DNA of 64,000 nucleotides from Cordilura impudica (Eukaryota; Arthropoda; Insecta; Diptera; Scathophagidae). Location of the stretch: assembly GCA_963682025.1 (NCBI GenBank), contig OY821520.1:184011036-184075035 (forward strand), written 5' to 3'. Numbering within the stretch: the first letter of the stretch is position 1; each line of letters starts with the position of its first letter. Positions 1 to 13,111 of the stretch are shown here, piece after piece. The translations under genes were made by a program, and so were the position numbers. The notes under the pieces are model-generated. The model was not told the DNA's origin. It worked only from the letters and a program-made list of their open reading frames with translations, and searched no databases.

Positions 1-13
1 CTGTAACTATTAA

Positions 14-374
14 CTAGCAGATTCCAGCGCTCTTAATTCGAGTACAATTTCTAGGAAGCTTTTTTTAAACTTAGCCAATCCACAAACCAACACTTTTATG
101 GTTTATTATTGTGAATGGCGATAACAAAGTCATTAGCAAACACATTAACAAATTTAATAAATCACACATAGCATATGTGTAATTTTATGTATGTGTTAGT
201 AGCAGCTTTAAATGCAATTTACTCAAAATAAAGGAAAAATTTTAAAATCTGTAAATCTGCAAAACGGCTAAAACAAAATACCTTTCAAATAATATACGTT
301 TGGCCAAAATCGGGATAAAACGGTAGAACAAAACATCGGTAACAAGAAATCGCATGGCCTATTAATGTTATAGA
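14..374 (-). mobile_element. Non-autonomous Helitron, copy 1
   Basis: On the minus strand this unit starts TCTATAACATTAATAGG and ends in CTAG, preceded by an imperfect CTCGAATT-type hairpin about 12 nt before the end. The outer bases are A before the 5' TC and T after the 3' CTAG, which is the classic Helitron A|T insertion pattern. It is about 360 bp with no coding capacity. The same ends recur at 3353-3722, 40374-40750 and (diverged) 58281-58638. Confidence 0.8.
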
Positions 375-2989
375 TACTTAGACTTGTGACTGATAATTAT
401 GATAATTGATACTATTGTTGAAAAAAACTGAAAAAAATCGACGATACTGTATCTCTTCACTATATTTTCTCAAATTTTAAGACAGTGAGCTCCAAAAATG
501 TTATCTACTATTTTTAAAACTTTTATGATTTATTATGGGAAACGGTTTAATAATCTAATTTCTATGCTTACTAATATTTTACATTTCCATATTCAATTAA
601 AGAATTCTCTGATCACATATTATTGTATCAAATTATAGAAATAGTTTTAGACCATCTCATTCTCATACCCAAACAGTTTTTGCTTTGCTTTATTTTAATT
701 ATACTCTCATTTAAAATATGTTAAATTAATTTTACAATTTAATCCCTTGTCACAGCTTGTTCGTTGTTTCGTTGTTGCTGTTCAAATTTATTGTCACAAT
801 TATTATAATTTATTAACTAAATTAAATTTGTACACTTTCGTAGTTTAGGCAAGTTTGTCATCAAACACATACTTAATTTATACACGTTTATTTATATGTA
901 TAGAGTTAATGATAACTACGCATTTATAAATTTAATTTGATGCAAACGTATTTTTAACAGTTCATAATCGTATGTAGTGTTTTGGTTTTTTTTGTTGTCC
1001 TACCACATACTTCAACGGCGTATATTATTTTTATTATTGCATGAATTTCATGGTTAATATTTAGCTTGTGCTGCTTAATATTTTATGACAAATAAACAAT
1101 TTATATTATGAAAGTTTGTATTTATTAAAATTGTTAAATTTATTTTGCACAATAAACAGCCTTAAGTTCTTGGGGCGCAGTAAAAAAAAGTCAAATAATA
1201 TTCACTGGTGCAAAAATAATTATAATGCAATTGAAATGAATCGTGTTATTTGTTTAAATTTAATATAAGGATACAAGTTAATACAAAGGATATGCCCTAC
1301 AGTTGGCCGCAGTCAGGGTATTATAAATTTGTGATGTTATTTTTTTTTGTAACTACCAAATCACTTTCTGAGTTTACTTGTAATGTCCATTCGGATTTTT
1401 CTTTGTGTATCATTACTTTAAACCAAAAAAGTGCCAACTTACTATTTATTAATAATATATGATAATACATTATATTTTTTTAAGCCCGATAGAACTTGAA
1501 ATTGTTAAAGATACCACAAAAAATAAATTATAATCAAAAAATTTTTTTATTCCAAAGTTCAACACATGGCATTAAACTTTGAAAAATATTTTGGTCATAC
1601 TCAAATTAATTTTTTTTTTAATTTTTGTAAAATTTATCGAGGTTGTCTGTTTTCAATAGATGTTAATCACAAGCTAAATGATGCAGCTTGTACAAAATTA
1701 TACAGATAGTAGTTAATAGCTGGAGCAGTGTTGATTTTTAATTAAGTTCAAGGAGTCACTGAGTTATCAAACTGGCTCCGTATTTATCCATACATCATTA
1801 AACCCAAAGTAATGTAGAACCATTTATAGTCATAGTCCCCATAAATGAAAAGCAGCAACATTTATTACCTAACTTAGTTGGGTTCAAATCTAGCCATCTT
1901 TGCACCAGATCCCAAGATGTATAGAGTATCATATAGTCGATCTGAAACGAATTTAACTTCTTTTATTTGCTTGTATGTTTGAAATTTATTGTTTTTGATA
2001 TTGTGAAATTTTTATCATGTTCATTGCATTTTGTTTTTTTAAAGTGAGTTTTTTAAATTTTGTTTTATTTTTTAGATATTCGCAAATATTTAGTATGCTA
2101 CTGATTCATTTATATTTCTGTTTGTTATTTTATTTAAATCTGTTATTGTTTTGGAAGGTTTTAAGCCGATAGCCAATTAAAAAGTTATTTATTTGTCTCG
2201 ACGCCTAGCTTCATGGCCTAGAAAAGTTATAAACAAAACTAAAAATATCTATAAATATTGATTTATCAATAAAAAATATAGAAAAATCATTTATTAGAAA
2301 ATATATTTCTTAATTTAATTTAATCACACTAACAACATAGTGTAAAATTAAATACTAGTAGTTGATTTTTTCATTTTTATAGGGAAGTTGCATAAAAGTA
2401 AATGACTTTATGGAAATAACGATCCTGGACCATATAAATTTCATTAAAATCTACTTACAATAACCACTATATGTAGAGCAAAAGCAAAGATGTTTTTCTT
2501 CCCTCTTCTCGCTCATTTTCGAATAGAATGAAATTAAAAATAAAGATATTTAACAAAAAGCTTATAAACAAATAGTAGTGAAAAACGGCAAGAGGTATGT
2601 GGAATAGACGGAAGTACAATTCTTTCATTAACAGTTTTGTGTGGACTTTCATGGATTTTCAGAAGTCAAAATTATTATTATTATTTTTTTTTTTTGGACT
2701 TTCTGTTATTTATTATTGAAGAGAGGCATTTTGTGTTAATTAACTCTATTTATTATATATATATTTAGTTTAACACAAATATATATTCCTTTTTTTTAGC
2801 GACCACTTCAAGATATACCATACATTCTAGTAACACAAATACGTTTTTATATATTAAAACTTCTAAAATATCGCGACCTTTTTCCCATAAAGAAACGAAG
2901 AGGCATTGTAACGACAAATAAATGTGTTTAATTAATAATCTAAATTTATTTTAAAGCTCTCAGATATATGTAAATGGTATATTATGATA
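375..2989. other. AT-rich DNA, no gene seen
   Basis: Very A/T-rich sequence with many homopolymer runs. The small open frames here, such as 1250-1462 (+) and 2467-2652 (-), have low-complexity translations and no family resemblance I can see. Confidence 0.6.
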
Positions 2990-3130
2990 TATTATTTCTT
3001 CAGTATAGGCAGTAAGTGCCTGTGAAAATTTCAAGATCATCGGCCCATAGGTAGAGCCTCCAATAAATCACAAACAGACAGTCAAACACACTAGCAAATC
3101 GGAAAAGATAAATTTTTATACTATTTGCCT
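2990..3130 (-). repeat. Fragment of tandem-repeat Helitron-like family
   Basis: The stretch with 'ggcagtaagtgcctgtgaaa' followed by a conserved 'tcaagatcatcggcccat' segment matches 5505-5600 and 40262-40345. In those places it lies near the 5' terminus (minus strand) of a Helitron-like element. Only the terminal part is present here. Confidence 0.55.
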
Positions 3131-3352
3131 GTGGTAAGGTATATAGAAATTGTTCTGATGCTTATAATATCAAAAATCTCTGACCAAGTCCCTATATAAA
3201 AATAGCAACACTTTTCTAACAATGAGACACAAATTTGGTTTATGTTTCTTTTTTGTTATTCTACCAATTTTATAGATCGTATATGCGGTCCAGACCGATT
3301 ATAGTTTTGTTATTTTAGATTATCTTGAAGAACAAATACAAAGAGAAGAGCA

Positions 3353-3722
3353 TCTATAATATTAATAGGCTAGGCGATTTCTTGTGACCGATGTTTTGTT
3401 CTACCGTTTTATTCCGATTTTGATCAAACGTATATTATTTGAAACATATTTCGTTTTAGCAGTTTTGCAGATTAACAGATTTTTAAATATGTTCCCTTAT
3501 TTGAGTAAAGTGCATTAAAAGTTGCTACTAACACATACATAAAATAATGCAATGCTATGTGTGTTTTTATTAAATTTGTAATGTGTTTGTAATAAAAATG
3601 AGTTTGTTTTTTGTGTTGATTTGTGGCTTTAATTGATTAGCATAACTTTAGGGTCTTTATTTAATGAAAAAATAAAATTTCTTAGAATTTGCACTCGAAT
3701 TTCGAGGGCTGGAATCTGCTAG
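3353..3722 (+). mobile_element. Non-autonomous Helitron, copy 2
   Basis: Begins TCTATAATATTAATAGGC and ends GGAATCTGCTAG. The subterminal hairpin CTCGAATTTCGAG lies just before the 3' end. It is flanked by A (3352) and T (3723), with no target duplication. It matches copy 1 in inverted orientation and copy 3 at 40374-40750 over its whole length of about 370 bp. It carries no ORF, so it would depend on Rep/helicase supplied in trans. Confidence 0.85.
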
Positions 3723-3987
3723 TTTTATCTTAAAAGATAATCAAAATTATTTAACACGTTTTTTGATTATTTTATTTGTAACTGGTATGATATGGCTTGA
3801 AGGGGTCTTGAAGCAGCGTTCTTGCAGGATTATCAAGTAGAATGATTTTTTTTATATATATATTTAAAATTTCATCAGAAAATTTTTTAGTGGACCATCG
3901 AGGGGTTTTGAATAACCTTCAAGTAAAATTAATTTTACACCCATTGTAACGAAATAAATAACCTGTAATACATTTTGTAGAAGACTA

Positions 3988-4325
3988 TTTTTGTTTTTTC
4001 GATTTTGATTTTGTCGATTTTTGATTTTTGAAATTTTAGATTTATAGATTTTTGTTATTCGCGATTTTCAGTTTCGGCGATTTTTGATTTTTTGTCAGTT
4101 TTTGACTTTGGCGATTTTTTTTTTATTTTGGCGATTTTCGGGTTCAGCGACTTTTCATTTTTGACAATTTTTGACTTTGGTGATTTTTGTTTTTTTTTAC
4201 GATTTTAGATTTTTGCAAATTTTTGTTTTTTTTTGCGATTTTTGATTATGTCGCTTTTTGATTTTAGCGATTTTTGTTATTCGCGATTTTCGGTTTTGGC
4301 GATTATTGATTTTGGTGATTCCGGC
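3988..4325 (+). repeat. Degenerate T/G-rich tandem repeat
   Basis: About 340 bp built from imperfect repeats of a 'GCGATTTTTGATTTT'-type unit. The strand is strongly asymmetric: T and G dominate the plus strand and nearly every unit carries a GCGA or GTCGA core. No coding potential. Confidence 0.7.
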
Positions 4326-4369
4326 ATTATTTTCCATGACTTCTCACGGTGGTAATTAACAAACTCTTC

Positions 4370-5612
4370 AAAAGTTTCAAAGCTGTCATTTTCATAGTAC
4401 TTCACATGTTGTGTATAGTCCGATCGCGCCCATTTTTGGGCGACTACCCACATTAATAACTCACGAACTCAGACAAAGGCTTTTTCTATTACAGTGCTCC
4501 AGTTATATGATATTAAATATTTACTTTGAATGGTGGTGATAGGCCCGTTGACCCGATCCCGCCTATTTTTTCTCCGACTATTTACATTAATAAGCCACGA
4601 ACTCAGACAAAGTCCCAAGGCTTTCATTAATACAGTACTCCATCTGACATTAAATATTTACTCTGTATCGGGGTGCCATGCCCACTGATCAGATCCCACC
4701 AATTTTTTGTCCGACTACTAACATTAATAACTTATAAACTCACACAAAGTTCCAAAGCTTTCTCTATTAGAGTACTTTAGATATATGAAATTAAGTATTT
4801 CCTTTGTATTGATTTTCAGTTTTCAAGAAACCACACAATTTTTAAGTAATTTCGTCCAGTTTTAGGTAAAATATAAAAAAGTAGGTAACTAATCGCAATT
4901 TTTTACTTATATATATTTATGTATTTATTTAGTGTATTATAGAAACAAAATTTTGCTGTTTACTTTTTGTTTCTCCGGGTAAATCGCTATTTACCAAGTG
5001 TAAATTTTTACACGATTTTTCTACTTTAATGGAAAATAAAAAATATATAATTTTTTATATGTTCCATAATTTCAAAATATGTTCTTTGATTATTCCTTTA
5101 CCTAATTCAACAAAGTCCAGCTGCCCCTAGCTGCTCCTTCGACTACCAGAGTTAAAAAAGTTAAAAAGACATTGTTCCAGTTTTCAAAATAACATACAGT
5201 TGTTAAAAATCAGGTTTTTTAGTTAACTTAACATGATTTTTTTTTCATGCCGTTGCCAAATTTCAGATTTGATAACCTTCTAGAAGGCGTAGTATCTTGT
5301 TCTGACACTTACTTTGTAGGTTGGTCAATTATCTATTATCTGGCTATCTCAATCGGTTCAAAGTTTATGATTTTTGCAACGAAAAAACTCAAATGGCGCC
5401 TCTGTGCGTCGTAATAGAATTAGTTGTTAAAAATTCACTTTATACGGGAGTTGACACGCCCATGTGAAAAATCCAAAAAATGTAGCCTACTTTTCCTTCC
5501 GGATAGGTAACTACCTACTGTAAAACTCCAAGACCGTAGGTCCAGTGCTGTAGCCTCATATAAACCACAAACAAACAAAAAAACAGAGAAAACTCCAGTT
5601 TTTTATATAAGA
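4370..5612 (-). mobile_element. Helitron-like element with internal ~130-150 bp tandem repeats
   Basis: Read on the minus strand the right end starts A|TCTTATATAAAA at 5612, a typical Helitron 5' terminus. The interior holds at least three diverged units, each with a 'gatcSCRCCNATTTTTT' core near 4420, 4551 and 4701. Each core is followed by 'ACTCAGACAAAGTCCCAAG'-like sequence and a 'GGTGCCACGCCCAC'-like segment. The same units recur at 39735-40373. I could not fix the 3' end. No transposase is present. Confidence 0.6.
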
Positions 5613-6130
5613 TATCGAAATTGTTTTCTATTTTGAATGACATCTGAAATGTTTTTTATACAACAATCTCGCTGTCGGTTTAGAACCTCTTCCCGATTGT
5701 GTTTTCTAGTATTATATATGTTAAATTATGATTTATTTATACATTGAAAACGTTTTTCATTTTAAATCCCTTCAGAAACTTTTTTAGAAGATCATCACTC
5801 GGTTGGTTGAACGCTCTCCGATCAAGTTTTCCAGAAAATAAATCTTCTAAATTATGTATTTGTTTTGCATTGCAACCTTTCTTTATTTTAAGGCTAAACA
5901 AAAAATTTTTTATAAGGCCATCCCTCGGGGCGTTATAACCTCATTTGATCGAATTTTTATTTATCAAAGATTTTTTTTATAAGATTTATAAGATTTCAAT
6001 TATTGCATTTTTAGTACAACTCATCACACACCCCTTTCACTTCTACAAAAGTTTTAATTTTAAATTTTGCGTAATAAAAATAGAAAAAATAACAATAAGA
6101 CAATAAAATGACAATAATGTGCAAACTTGA
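5613..6130. other. No feature recognised
   Basis: AT-rich sequence between two repeats. The 64-residue open frame at 5744-5938 resembles no family I know and looks like chance. Confidence 0.5.
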
Positions 6131-6905
6131 TTTTTTATACCCTATACCACTATGTGGTATAATGACTTTGTGCTGCTGTTTGTAACTACCAAAAATATTT
6201 GACCTAGACGCATCTTTAATTATACCGATCGAATCAGAATGACTATCTAATTCGATTTAACGATGTCCGTCCGTGTGTCCGTCCGTCCGTCTGTGTGTCC
6301 ATGTAAACCTTGTAATCAAACTGCAGGTCGCAAATATGAATATATATTGATGGAATTTGGTATATTAGCTTTTATCGGCCATAGGATGAATGCTGTTGAA
6401 ATTGGTGAAAATCGGTCCATGTTCTGACCTAGTCCCCATACAAATGACCCCTATGAAATCGACATAAATTGCCATAAGATCCAAATTACTATATAGATCT
6501 TAGTTTGTATATGTTTATTGTATCCGTTAATCAGTAGTCCAAAAATAATACTTTTGGACAATTCTTAGTCATAGGCCCCATATAGAGCTGCTTCCCGATC
6601 TTCACTTAAATCTATCGAGAAACAAAAATATTGCACTGATTCTTTTCAAATATTGTTTGTATATATTTTTGCAAAATACAAGAGACCTTACCAAACATGA
6701 TCAGGATCGGTCCAATTTTAGGCCTAGTGCCCATATAGATATAGTATCCGATATGAACTTTTTCATATCTGCAGCAAAAAAAATTAATAAAAATCCCACT
6801 CAAATTTGGTTTATCTTATTTTCTATGTCCAGTTAGTTTGGCCTAAGAGATAGTGTCTCTAAACGCATGGTATAGGGTATCGTATAGTCGGTCTAGACTT
6901 GTTTT
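6131..6905 (+). mobile_element. HINE/DINE-like repeat, copy A
   Basis: Starts TTTTTTATACCCTATACCAC and ends near TCGGTCTAGACTTGTTTTT. The two ends carry subterminal inverted repeats (ACCCTATACCA and TGGTATAGGGT). A GTCC microsatellite lies near 6266-6300, followed by a conserved core. This layout (subterminal inverted repeats, microsatellite, hairpin near one end) resembles Helentron-associated DINE/HINE repeats of flies; that assignment is inference. Related copies: 45146-45955 (-), 46298-47119 (+), with partial or diverged ones at 16445-17360, 31733-32045, 48741-49190 and 63640-64000. Confidence 0.7.
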
Positions 6906-9900
6906 TATTTATGTTTGTCTTTTTGTCCAGCTTTATGGTCAAATACTGCTCTGATCTCTTACTGAATAGTGGATGACATGGTAGTCAGTCTTCTAAATCA
7001 TTGCAAATCTGGTTGTGTGATAGCAGAGACAAAACCCACGGACCGGTATTTTATGCAATCGGCCTAATCTTGTTTTAAATGTTCCTATTAGAAACCACAA
7101 ATTTCTTAACAAATTACAAGCATTTGAAAGTGGTATATAACCATTATTACTTTTTTTTCTATACTACTCTACCTACATCTCGCATCTTTTTTTCTTCAAA
7201 AAATATTATAACTAAGGCAACCTTCAACAAAACCAAATTAGCTCAGCTCTAATTCTAACAATTTGCTTTGGCTTTTCATGAATATTGAGTTTGATTTTAT
7301 TTTTTGATATCAAAAATATACAATTTTTTATGTATGTTTCTCGCAGCATGTGTTTTCGATTTATTATTTAAAAACTTAACAAGTTTTATTTTTTTCGGAT
7401 TTATCTTTGTCATAATTTTTTTCTAAAAAAAAAAAAAAACAATAGAAAGAAAGAAAACAACGGCTTGGTTAAAAATTTGTCTGTCAACATCTGTTGTTCA
7501 TTTAAACGTCCTTTTGTTTTCTACACTTTGTACTTACTTTTTTTTTATATTATATGATTTTTAAGCAACGGCTATATAAAAAAGCTTGTTATCATTGATT
7601 TTATATGAATTTTGACTAAATGACCACTATCATCATAAATATGCACCACATGTTCTTGACACAATGACAAATACTATATACTCGTAGATATGTGAGATGA
7701 ACTTATTATAGTCGTACGTAGCAGAATGTAAATTCACACCATGTATTCTATTTATGTACATACATGCATATAGGCATACGTATATAATCCAAACGTGTGT
7801 GTGTGCATGAATTTTTAAAGACAGCCATCACCATTCCTACTTATGAATATATATATATTTGGCATAAACAAGTCACATAGTCAAGTCAAGTAAAGTCAGA
7901 AAAAAATAATAACATGGATGACTAATCATATAAGTTACTTTTATACACTTTGACAAAAAAAAAAGTTTATTTAACATGTAAGATTACTATTGTAATTAGG
8001 AGTCAAATTTTTGCAGTCGTAAGCGAACGTATTTTTATTCGAACATGCGAACTTGGGATTTTCTTATACGACAATGAATAATATGTAACGAATTTTCTGA
8101 TATTGGGATTCAATAACGGATGGGATTCAGTCGAATGTAACCTTGTTTAATTTTTGTCGTTAGCAAAATAGCATGCAAAAAGATATTTTTCTCCAATAAG
8201 GAGAGAAAAAAATAGAAAATTTTAGTAGAAAATATAAAAAAAAATATTTATAAAAAAATTTTATTTTAGTAATTTTAGGCCAAAAATAAATAAATACGAA
8301 CAAAATTTTTAAATTAATATAAGTTTGCAATCAGAGTCAATGTTAAGTACATTTGTTTTATGGACAAATTTCCAAATTTCGTTGTACGATTATGTATGTG
8401 CCTTAACGAAAAAATATTTTAAAAACTAAGAGGTTCTAATGTTTTTTCAGGAACTTGGCCACGTTTTTTCAATACACAGTGAAATTAATGCCCCGAAAAT
8501 CATTGATCATTCGGCTTCAACCATTTGTCGGATATTAAACAAACCGATCCCTCGGTGCCAAATAAAATTTTGAATCTCTCCTTTACGACCGATTGTTATG
8601 TCCCTGGGTTTTATAGGTAAATATTCACTGATCGTCCAATATTTCCTTCTTCTCAACTGACGGTAGTGTCATTTTTGTTCCAAAATATGATAGGCCATTA
8701 CCATAGGGTTTAGCCGATTGCGCTCCGGGATTCAATTTTATTTTTATTTTTTTGGAAAAAGGTACTTTTGTAATGTGATTAGAACCCGCTGAATTCAAAA
8801 ATCTGATCAAAAAGATGTTCTGATTTTACGGTTTCCCATAAAAGCGTGTTCGAAATTCCGAATACTGGTGCTTATGATATACGTCGACTTTGTATGTAAA
8901 TGAAACATTTGGTTTATTTGCTGTTTTATTAAGTAATTTCATTATTTTCGAATCAAGTGGTGTAAAAATTATAAAAGCTAGTAAAAAATTATATTAAATT
9001 AAATCCATACCGTTATTATTTGAAAAAATAATCGTAAAATAAAAAAACATAGTTGAAAGAAAAGTCGTGAAAAAATTATAATATCGAAGAATGAGAAATG
9101 TCAGTCAAGTTTACTCGCCAATTAGTAACTATACGATAAGCGCCAGCGTTCGAAATTTCGAACTGAACATATATGTGGGGTCACGCATGTATGTGTAATA
9201 CATTTGTAATATTTTTTATAAAATAGTTAATTATATTGGCAATAATTCCTCATGATTATTGTTTTATTTTTTTTTTATTATTCTTGAAAATTAATGTAAG
9301 AAGTGTCTAAAAATAAGGGTTGCAGAAATGTGCCCCTAGCATCGGGGGAGAGGGGGTTGGTCATGGGGTGATATTATTTTTTAGTTGGTGATAGAGGAGA
9401 CTTAACATTCATATCAAAGTTTACGTGAAACTCTACTTTTTTCCATACATTAATTATTTTTTGAAAATTGTGAATCACTTGGTTATATATATTTGCCACA
9501 ATCGATATGCAAGACCTATTTGAATAATTCGTGGATAGTTTGTTGATTTTATTTTAGACAAACGAAATTTTAAGAGGAATGGTCATATTTTAAAAATAAT
9601 AATTTTAGATAAATTTAAAAATATCAAATTTCTTATACAAATTTCCTAACGTCTTATAAAATTTACCCATTCATCTAAAATTTGTATGGAATCGGAAGAT
9701 GATGAATTAAAAAAACAAAGGTAAATAAATTTATTAATATTTTATATCTTTCCCCATACATTTCGAATCATTCTAATGACTACAAGTCTTAAATACATCT
9801 GAAAAGGGCAGCACCGCTTCCCTGGAACCAAGCGCTGAGGTAAGTGCTACTTTGCTAGTAAGAACAGGGCTGCAGTATTTCCGCTTATATTGAAGACGGG

Positions 9901-10169
9901 CCATGTCGTAAATATGAAGACAATATCTGCACTCAGCGACATTCTACTCATTGCAATTGATTTCATTTCTCCCGACGGCACTGAAATCACTTCTTCTGAT
10001 AAAGCAAACTACGTTCGTTGGGGTATTTAGAAAGCTGATATTCAGACGTAATGTTGGGGGCCAGGTGAAGATGGCTACACTGTTTTAATGATAGTCAGGG
10101 AATCATGAAAGACTCCGGGTATGTTCAATAAATCTCTGTATTCGTTATTTGGAATTTAATGACAAAGTG
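6906..10169. other. AT-rich DNA, no gene recognised
   Basis: Mostly homopolymer-rich sequence. A decayed helix-turn-helix-like reading on the minus strand around 8490-8640 is too weak to name. The region 9800-10100 has better base balance and may be eroded mobile-element sequence, but I see no motif. Confidence 0.45.
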
Positions 10170-10650
10170 TTTTTCTAGGTATAATTACTGGGGACGCAAC
10201 AACTTGTCATCCCAGGCTAATATTCATGGAATCGCTGTTTCCGAAAATAGGAAATATTCTTAACTGCCGCATGCCCTTAAATAAGAAAACCAAGCAGTTT
10301 TTTTATATGGATTCTGGAGCACAGTACTATCCCACGAAACCGTATAGTTGATGATCTGGCAAGATAGGGAACTACCTTTCAGATTCCAACACATCCCTGG
10401 AATTATGCAAGCCTGAACATTGGCCTCGCATCGGTAGCATAACAGCCTTACAGGATAATGCGCGGAATGCCTCGGGGTCTCATCAAATGATTTTTGTTTA
10501 ATATACATGGATGTAGATGAAGTGGAGAGCATTGAAAGTAATTTCTGCTATAGCCGGCGCTCTCATTCAGATCGATGATAGTCCAAATTAATATATCTAA
10601 GACTTTCAAACAAGATAGATTCTTTTCAAATTTGCTTGCTAAATGATTTT
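10170..10650 (+). pseudogene. Possible decayed LINE endonuclease fragment
   Basis: Reading across frames on the plus strand gives pieces resembling the end of a non-LTR retrotransposon endonuclease: a GD-like start near 10190, a 'TLAS' segment near 10415 where such proteins carry SDH, and a 'YMDVD' stretch near 10505 where R1/I-type proteins have a similar acidic motif. Several stops and frameshifts interrupt it. This is a pattern judgement only. The two open frames on the opposite strand (10260-10532 and 10448-10657) look like shadows. Confidence 0.22.
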
Positions 10651-10809
10651 GGAACATATAAGCAATCTCTTATAAAAAGGTCACAATAGCAACATTTTTA
10701 GATATAATCCCGATATAATATTTGGATCCAATATGATCAATTTGATCTTATGAAAATCCGTGAGACAGTTAAAAAAAATTGGAAACACAGTTTATTTCTA
10801 GTTAAATTT

Positions 10810-11165
10810 TTGTATCTCTTACAAATAATGAGATTTTTCCATGTATACATTTTTTCCATTAATGATTTCACCAAACCAGCTTTCTTTAGGTTTGGAAAAA
10901 AAATCACTGCATTCTAAGTCCGGAGAATATGGCAGTAATTCGTAGATCCAGTTATGGCAATTTGACATGGTGACTACGCAACCATTGGCTTGCACACTTT
11001 CTTTTATTGTTTTTAAATCGTCGTTTAATCGACCCAATTACGAGTAGTTGGCATAATATATACCGTTAATTGTCGTTGAATTCTTTTAATAAGTTGACAT
11101 AATATTCCAGTCGGCCAACCCTATATCGTAAACTTTCTCGACATATTCGGACTTATTGACCGGCC
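10810..11165 (-). pseudogene. mariner transposase relic (C-terminal part)
   Basis: The open frame 10819-11037 on the minus strand contains ELLPYSPDLECSDFF, the mariner signature around the third catalytic Asp (usually PPYSPDLAPSDYF). It is followed by KPKESWFGE and a YMEKSHYL-type tail equivalent to the family's 'NEEVIAETEAYF' stretch. Upstream, near 11085-11120, is a YYVNLLKEF-like piece matching the mariner segment before the second Asp. The N-terminal half and a convincing pair of terminal repeats are missing and frames are broken, so it is dead. Confidence 0.6.
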
Positions 11166-12898
11166 TTCGTATCAGCAGAAAAATAAAAAACAGTTGGATT
11201 TGGTTAATGATATTTTTCTATGTCCACTTATAACCGCACCAAGCACTGTGTGCCGTAAAACTCTATTGTATTGGCACCCTAGCCGAACTTAAATTTTATT
11301 TTTATTTTTTTTAAGAGTGTATATGAAATTGGATACCAAAAACTAGGGAAAGAGAGAGAAATAAGTTAAAAATAAAACTGGAATATCATTTATCTTTGTA
11401 GCTGTTCTGTGAGACATTGAAAATAACACTTGTGCCCATACTTACATAAGTATGGATGATATAAATGCGTTAAAGGCAATTTGAGGCTGTGTTTGTTAAC
11501 GCATTTATTACGTAATATAAAATTTATGTACATTGATTGAAGCATACCAAACATACACACACATACTCTTCTTTATTGTTATTTATGGATTTGTAAAAAA
11601 GAAATCACAGTTTTCATCATTTGCCAATTTTCTGTGATGATGTAAATACGAGTGTATATGCAGACATATTTTATGCACGATGTTAGGAAAAGGCAGTGGT
11701 AAACTTTAAGATATCGTTGTGTGTGTATTTTTATTTCTGTCGATTATTATAATCAATATATATTTTTAAGTAATGTGTGTGAGTGTGTTTGTTTATTGTT
11801 CAAACACATGCATGAACATTTTTATTGACCTTTTTATGCATATTTATTTGTTGATTTGTGGCTTTATTGTTGCTGTTTTTTTTTTTTATATTTTGTTGTA
11901 AATATTGATTCGACTAGCAGTTTGTTGAAAATTTTTCTGAATTGAACAGTTAATTTGCTCATTTAATATTCATTGTTTTTTTTTCTCTTTTTTCTCATAT
12001 GAATTTTGTTTAGCTAGGGCAAATGTTTGCTGCAAATAAATAATTAAATGGGTTTGTTATTGAAGCAATTACTTTTTATTTTTTTGTAATTAATTTTCTT
12101 TTTTAAGTTCTCTTCTCTTTTTGTATTTTAATATGTGGTAGGAGAATTGGCTTCATGATGTATGTACATATGCAAATTAATAAAAATATGTAATTTTGTC
12201 TTTTATTGGCCTATTGCGGTCTGTTTAATGGTGATAATTTTGTTTTGTTATTTAGATTTATTAAATGCTTAAAATTTGCGTTAATACAAACAACAGCTCT
12301 CTAGAATATTAACTTATTATTGATGTGCTTGTTCGGAAAAGTTTTAATGAAACCATTTTAATGAGAAAAACAATACTTAATAGCCGTCATTTAGGAATTA
12401 TTTATGGCCAAAAATAATTAGCATTTGATACATTTTGGAATGTTATAAAATTTTCTTTTTTAATAACATACATATATATTAATGTTATTCTTGACAATTT
12501 AAACAATTTCTTTTATCATTATGGTTCTTACAATTCTAAGGGGGAAAAAAGCGATATTAATAACTAAGGTTTGGAGTTTCAAGGACTAAAAAATCTAAAA
12601 TATGCAAGGAAAATTAAAAATATTTTCATTACAAAAAGTCACAGTTTAATTTTGATTTGATTTGTTCTTTCTATACAACAAGATTATAATCTTTCTAACT
12701 ATAGTATGGGAAATTTTACATAGATGATTATGATTAAAAAAAAAAATAATAATATTTAAAGTCACCTGGGGTTTAAAAATGTAATAATTTTTCATTTATG
12801 TATTTTTTTATTTATTTTTTTCGAGTATAAAATATACAAAATGGAAATGATTTTACACTAAGCATGGAAAATAATGTCACGTAAATAGCTCTTAAATG
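11166..12898. other. AT-rich DNA, no gene recognised
   Basis: Homopolymer-rich stretch with short TG-rich tracts (for example near 11720 and 11775). No protein family resemblance and no RNA-gene signature was seen. Confidence 0.55.
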
Positions 12899-13111
12899 TA
12901 TCTGAGGACATTAGAAAAAACATTGATAGTAGTTATACTACGTTTCTTGTGTTGCTGGACCATTCTAAGGCTTTTGATTGTGTCAAACATAAAACTCTTT
13001 GTATCAAGCTCTCGGATTTCTTTACTTTTCCAAGACAGCTGTCTTTGTGGCTACCGAATTTATTGCCAACCGAAGTGCAATAATACTAATAACCGAATTA
13101 CGGGTTCACTA
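12899..13111 (+). pseudogene. Non-LTR reverse transcriptase fragment, palm motif A
   Basis: This frame reads ...LLDHSKAFDCVKHKTL..., the reverse transcriptase block with the first catalytic Asp, common in CR1/L2-like LINEs (usually LLDFSKAFDSVNH). It stops at 13111. The next expected RT block resumes only at about 13930, so the two are probably pieces of one element separated by about 800 bp of unrelated DNA. Exact clade is uncertain. Confidence 0.65.

Noticed and set aside
8490..8640. Minus-strand reading resembling a helix-turn-helix of a Tc1-type transposase
   Set aside because: Only one short weak segment, with no catalytic motif or terminal repeats nearby.
10260..10657. Two overlapping minus-strand open frames of 90 and 69 codons
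   Set aside because: They lie antisense to a possible LINE endonuclease remnant and show no domain resemblance.
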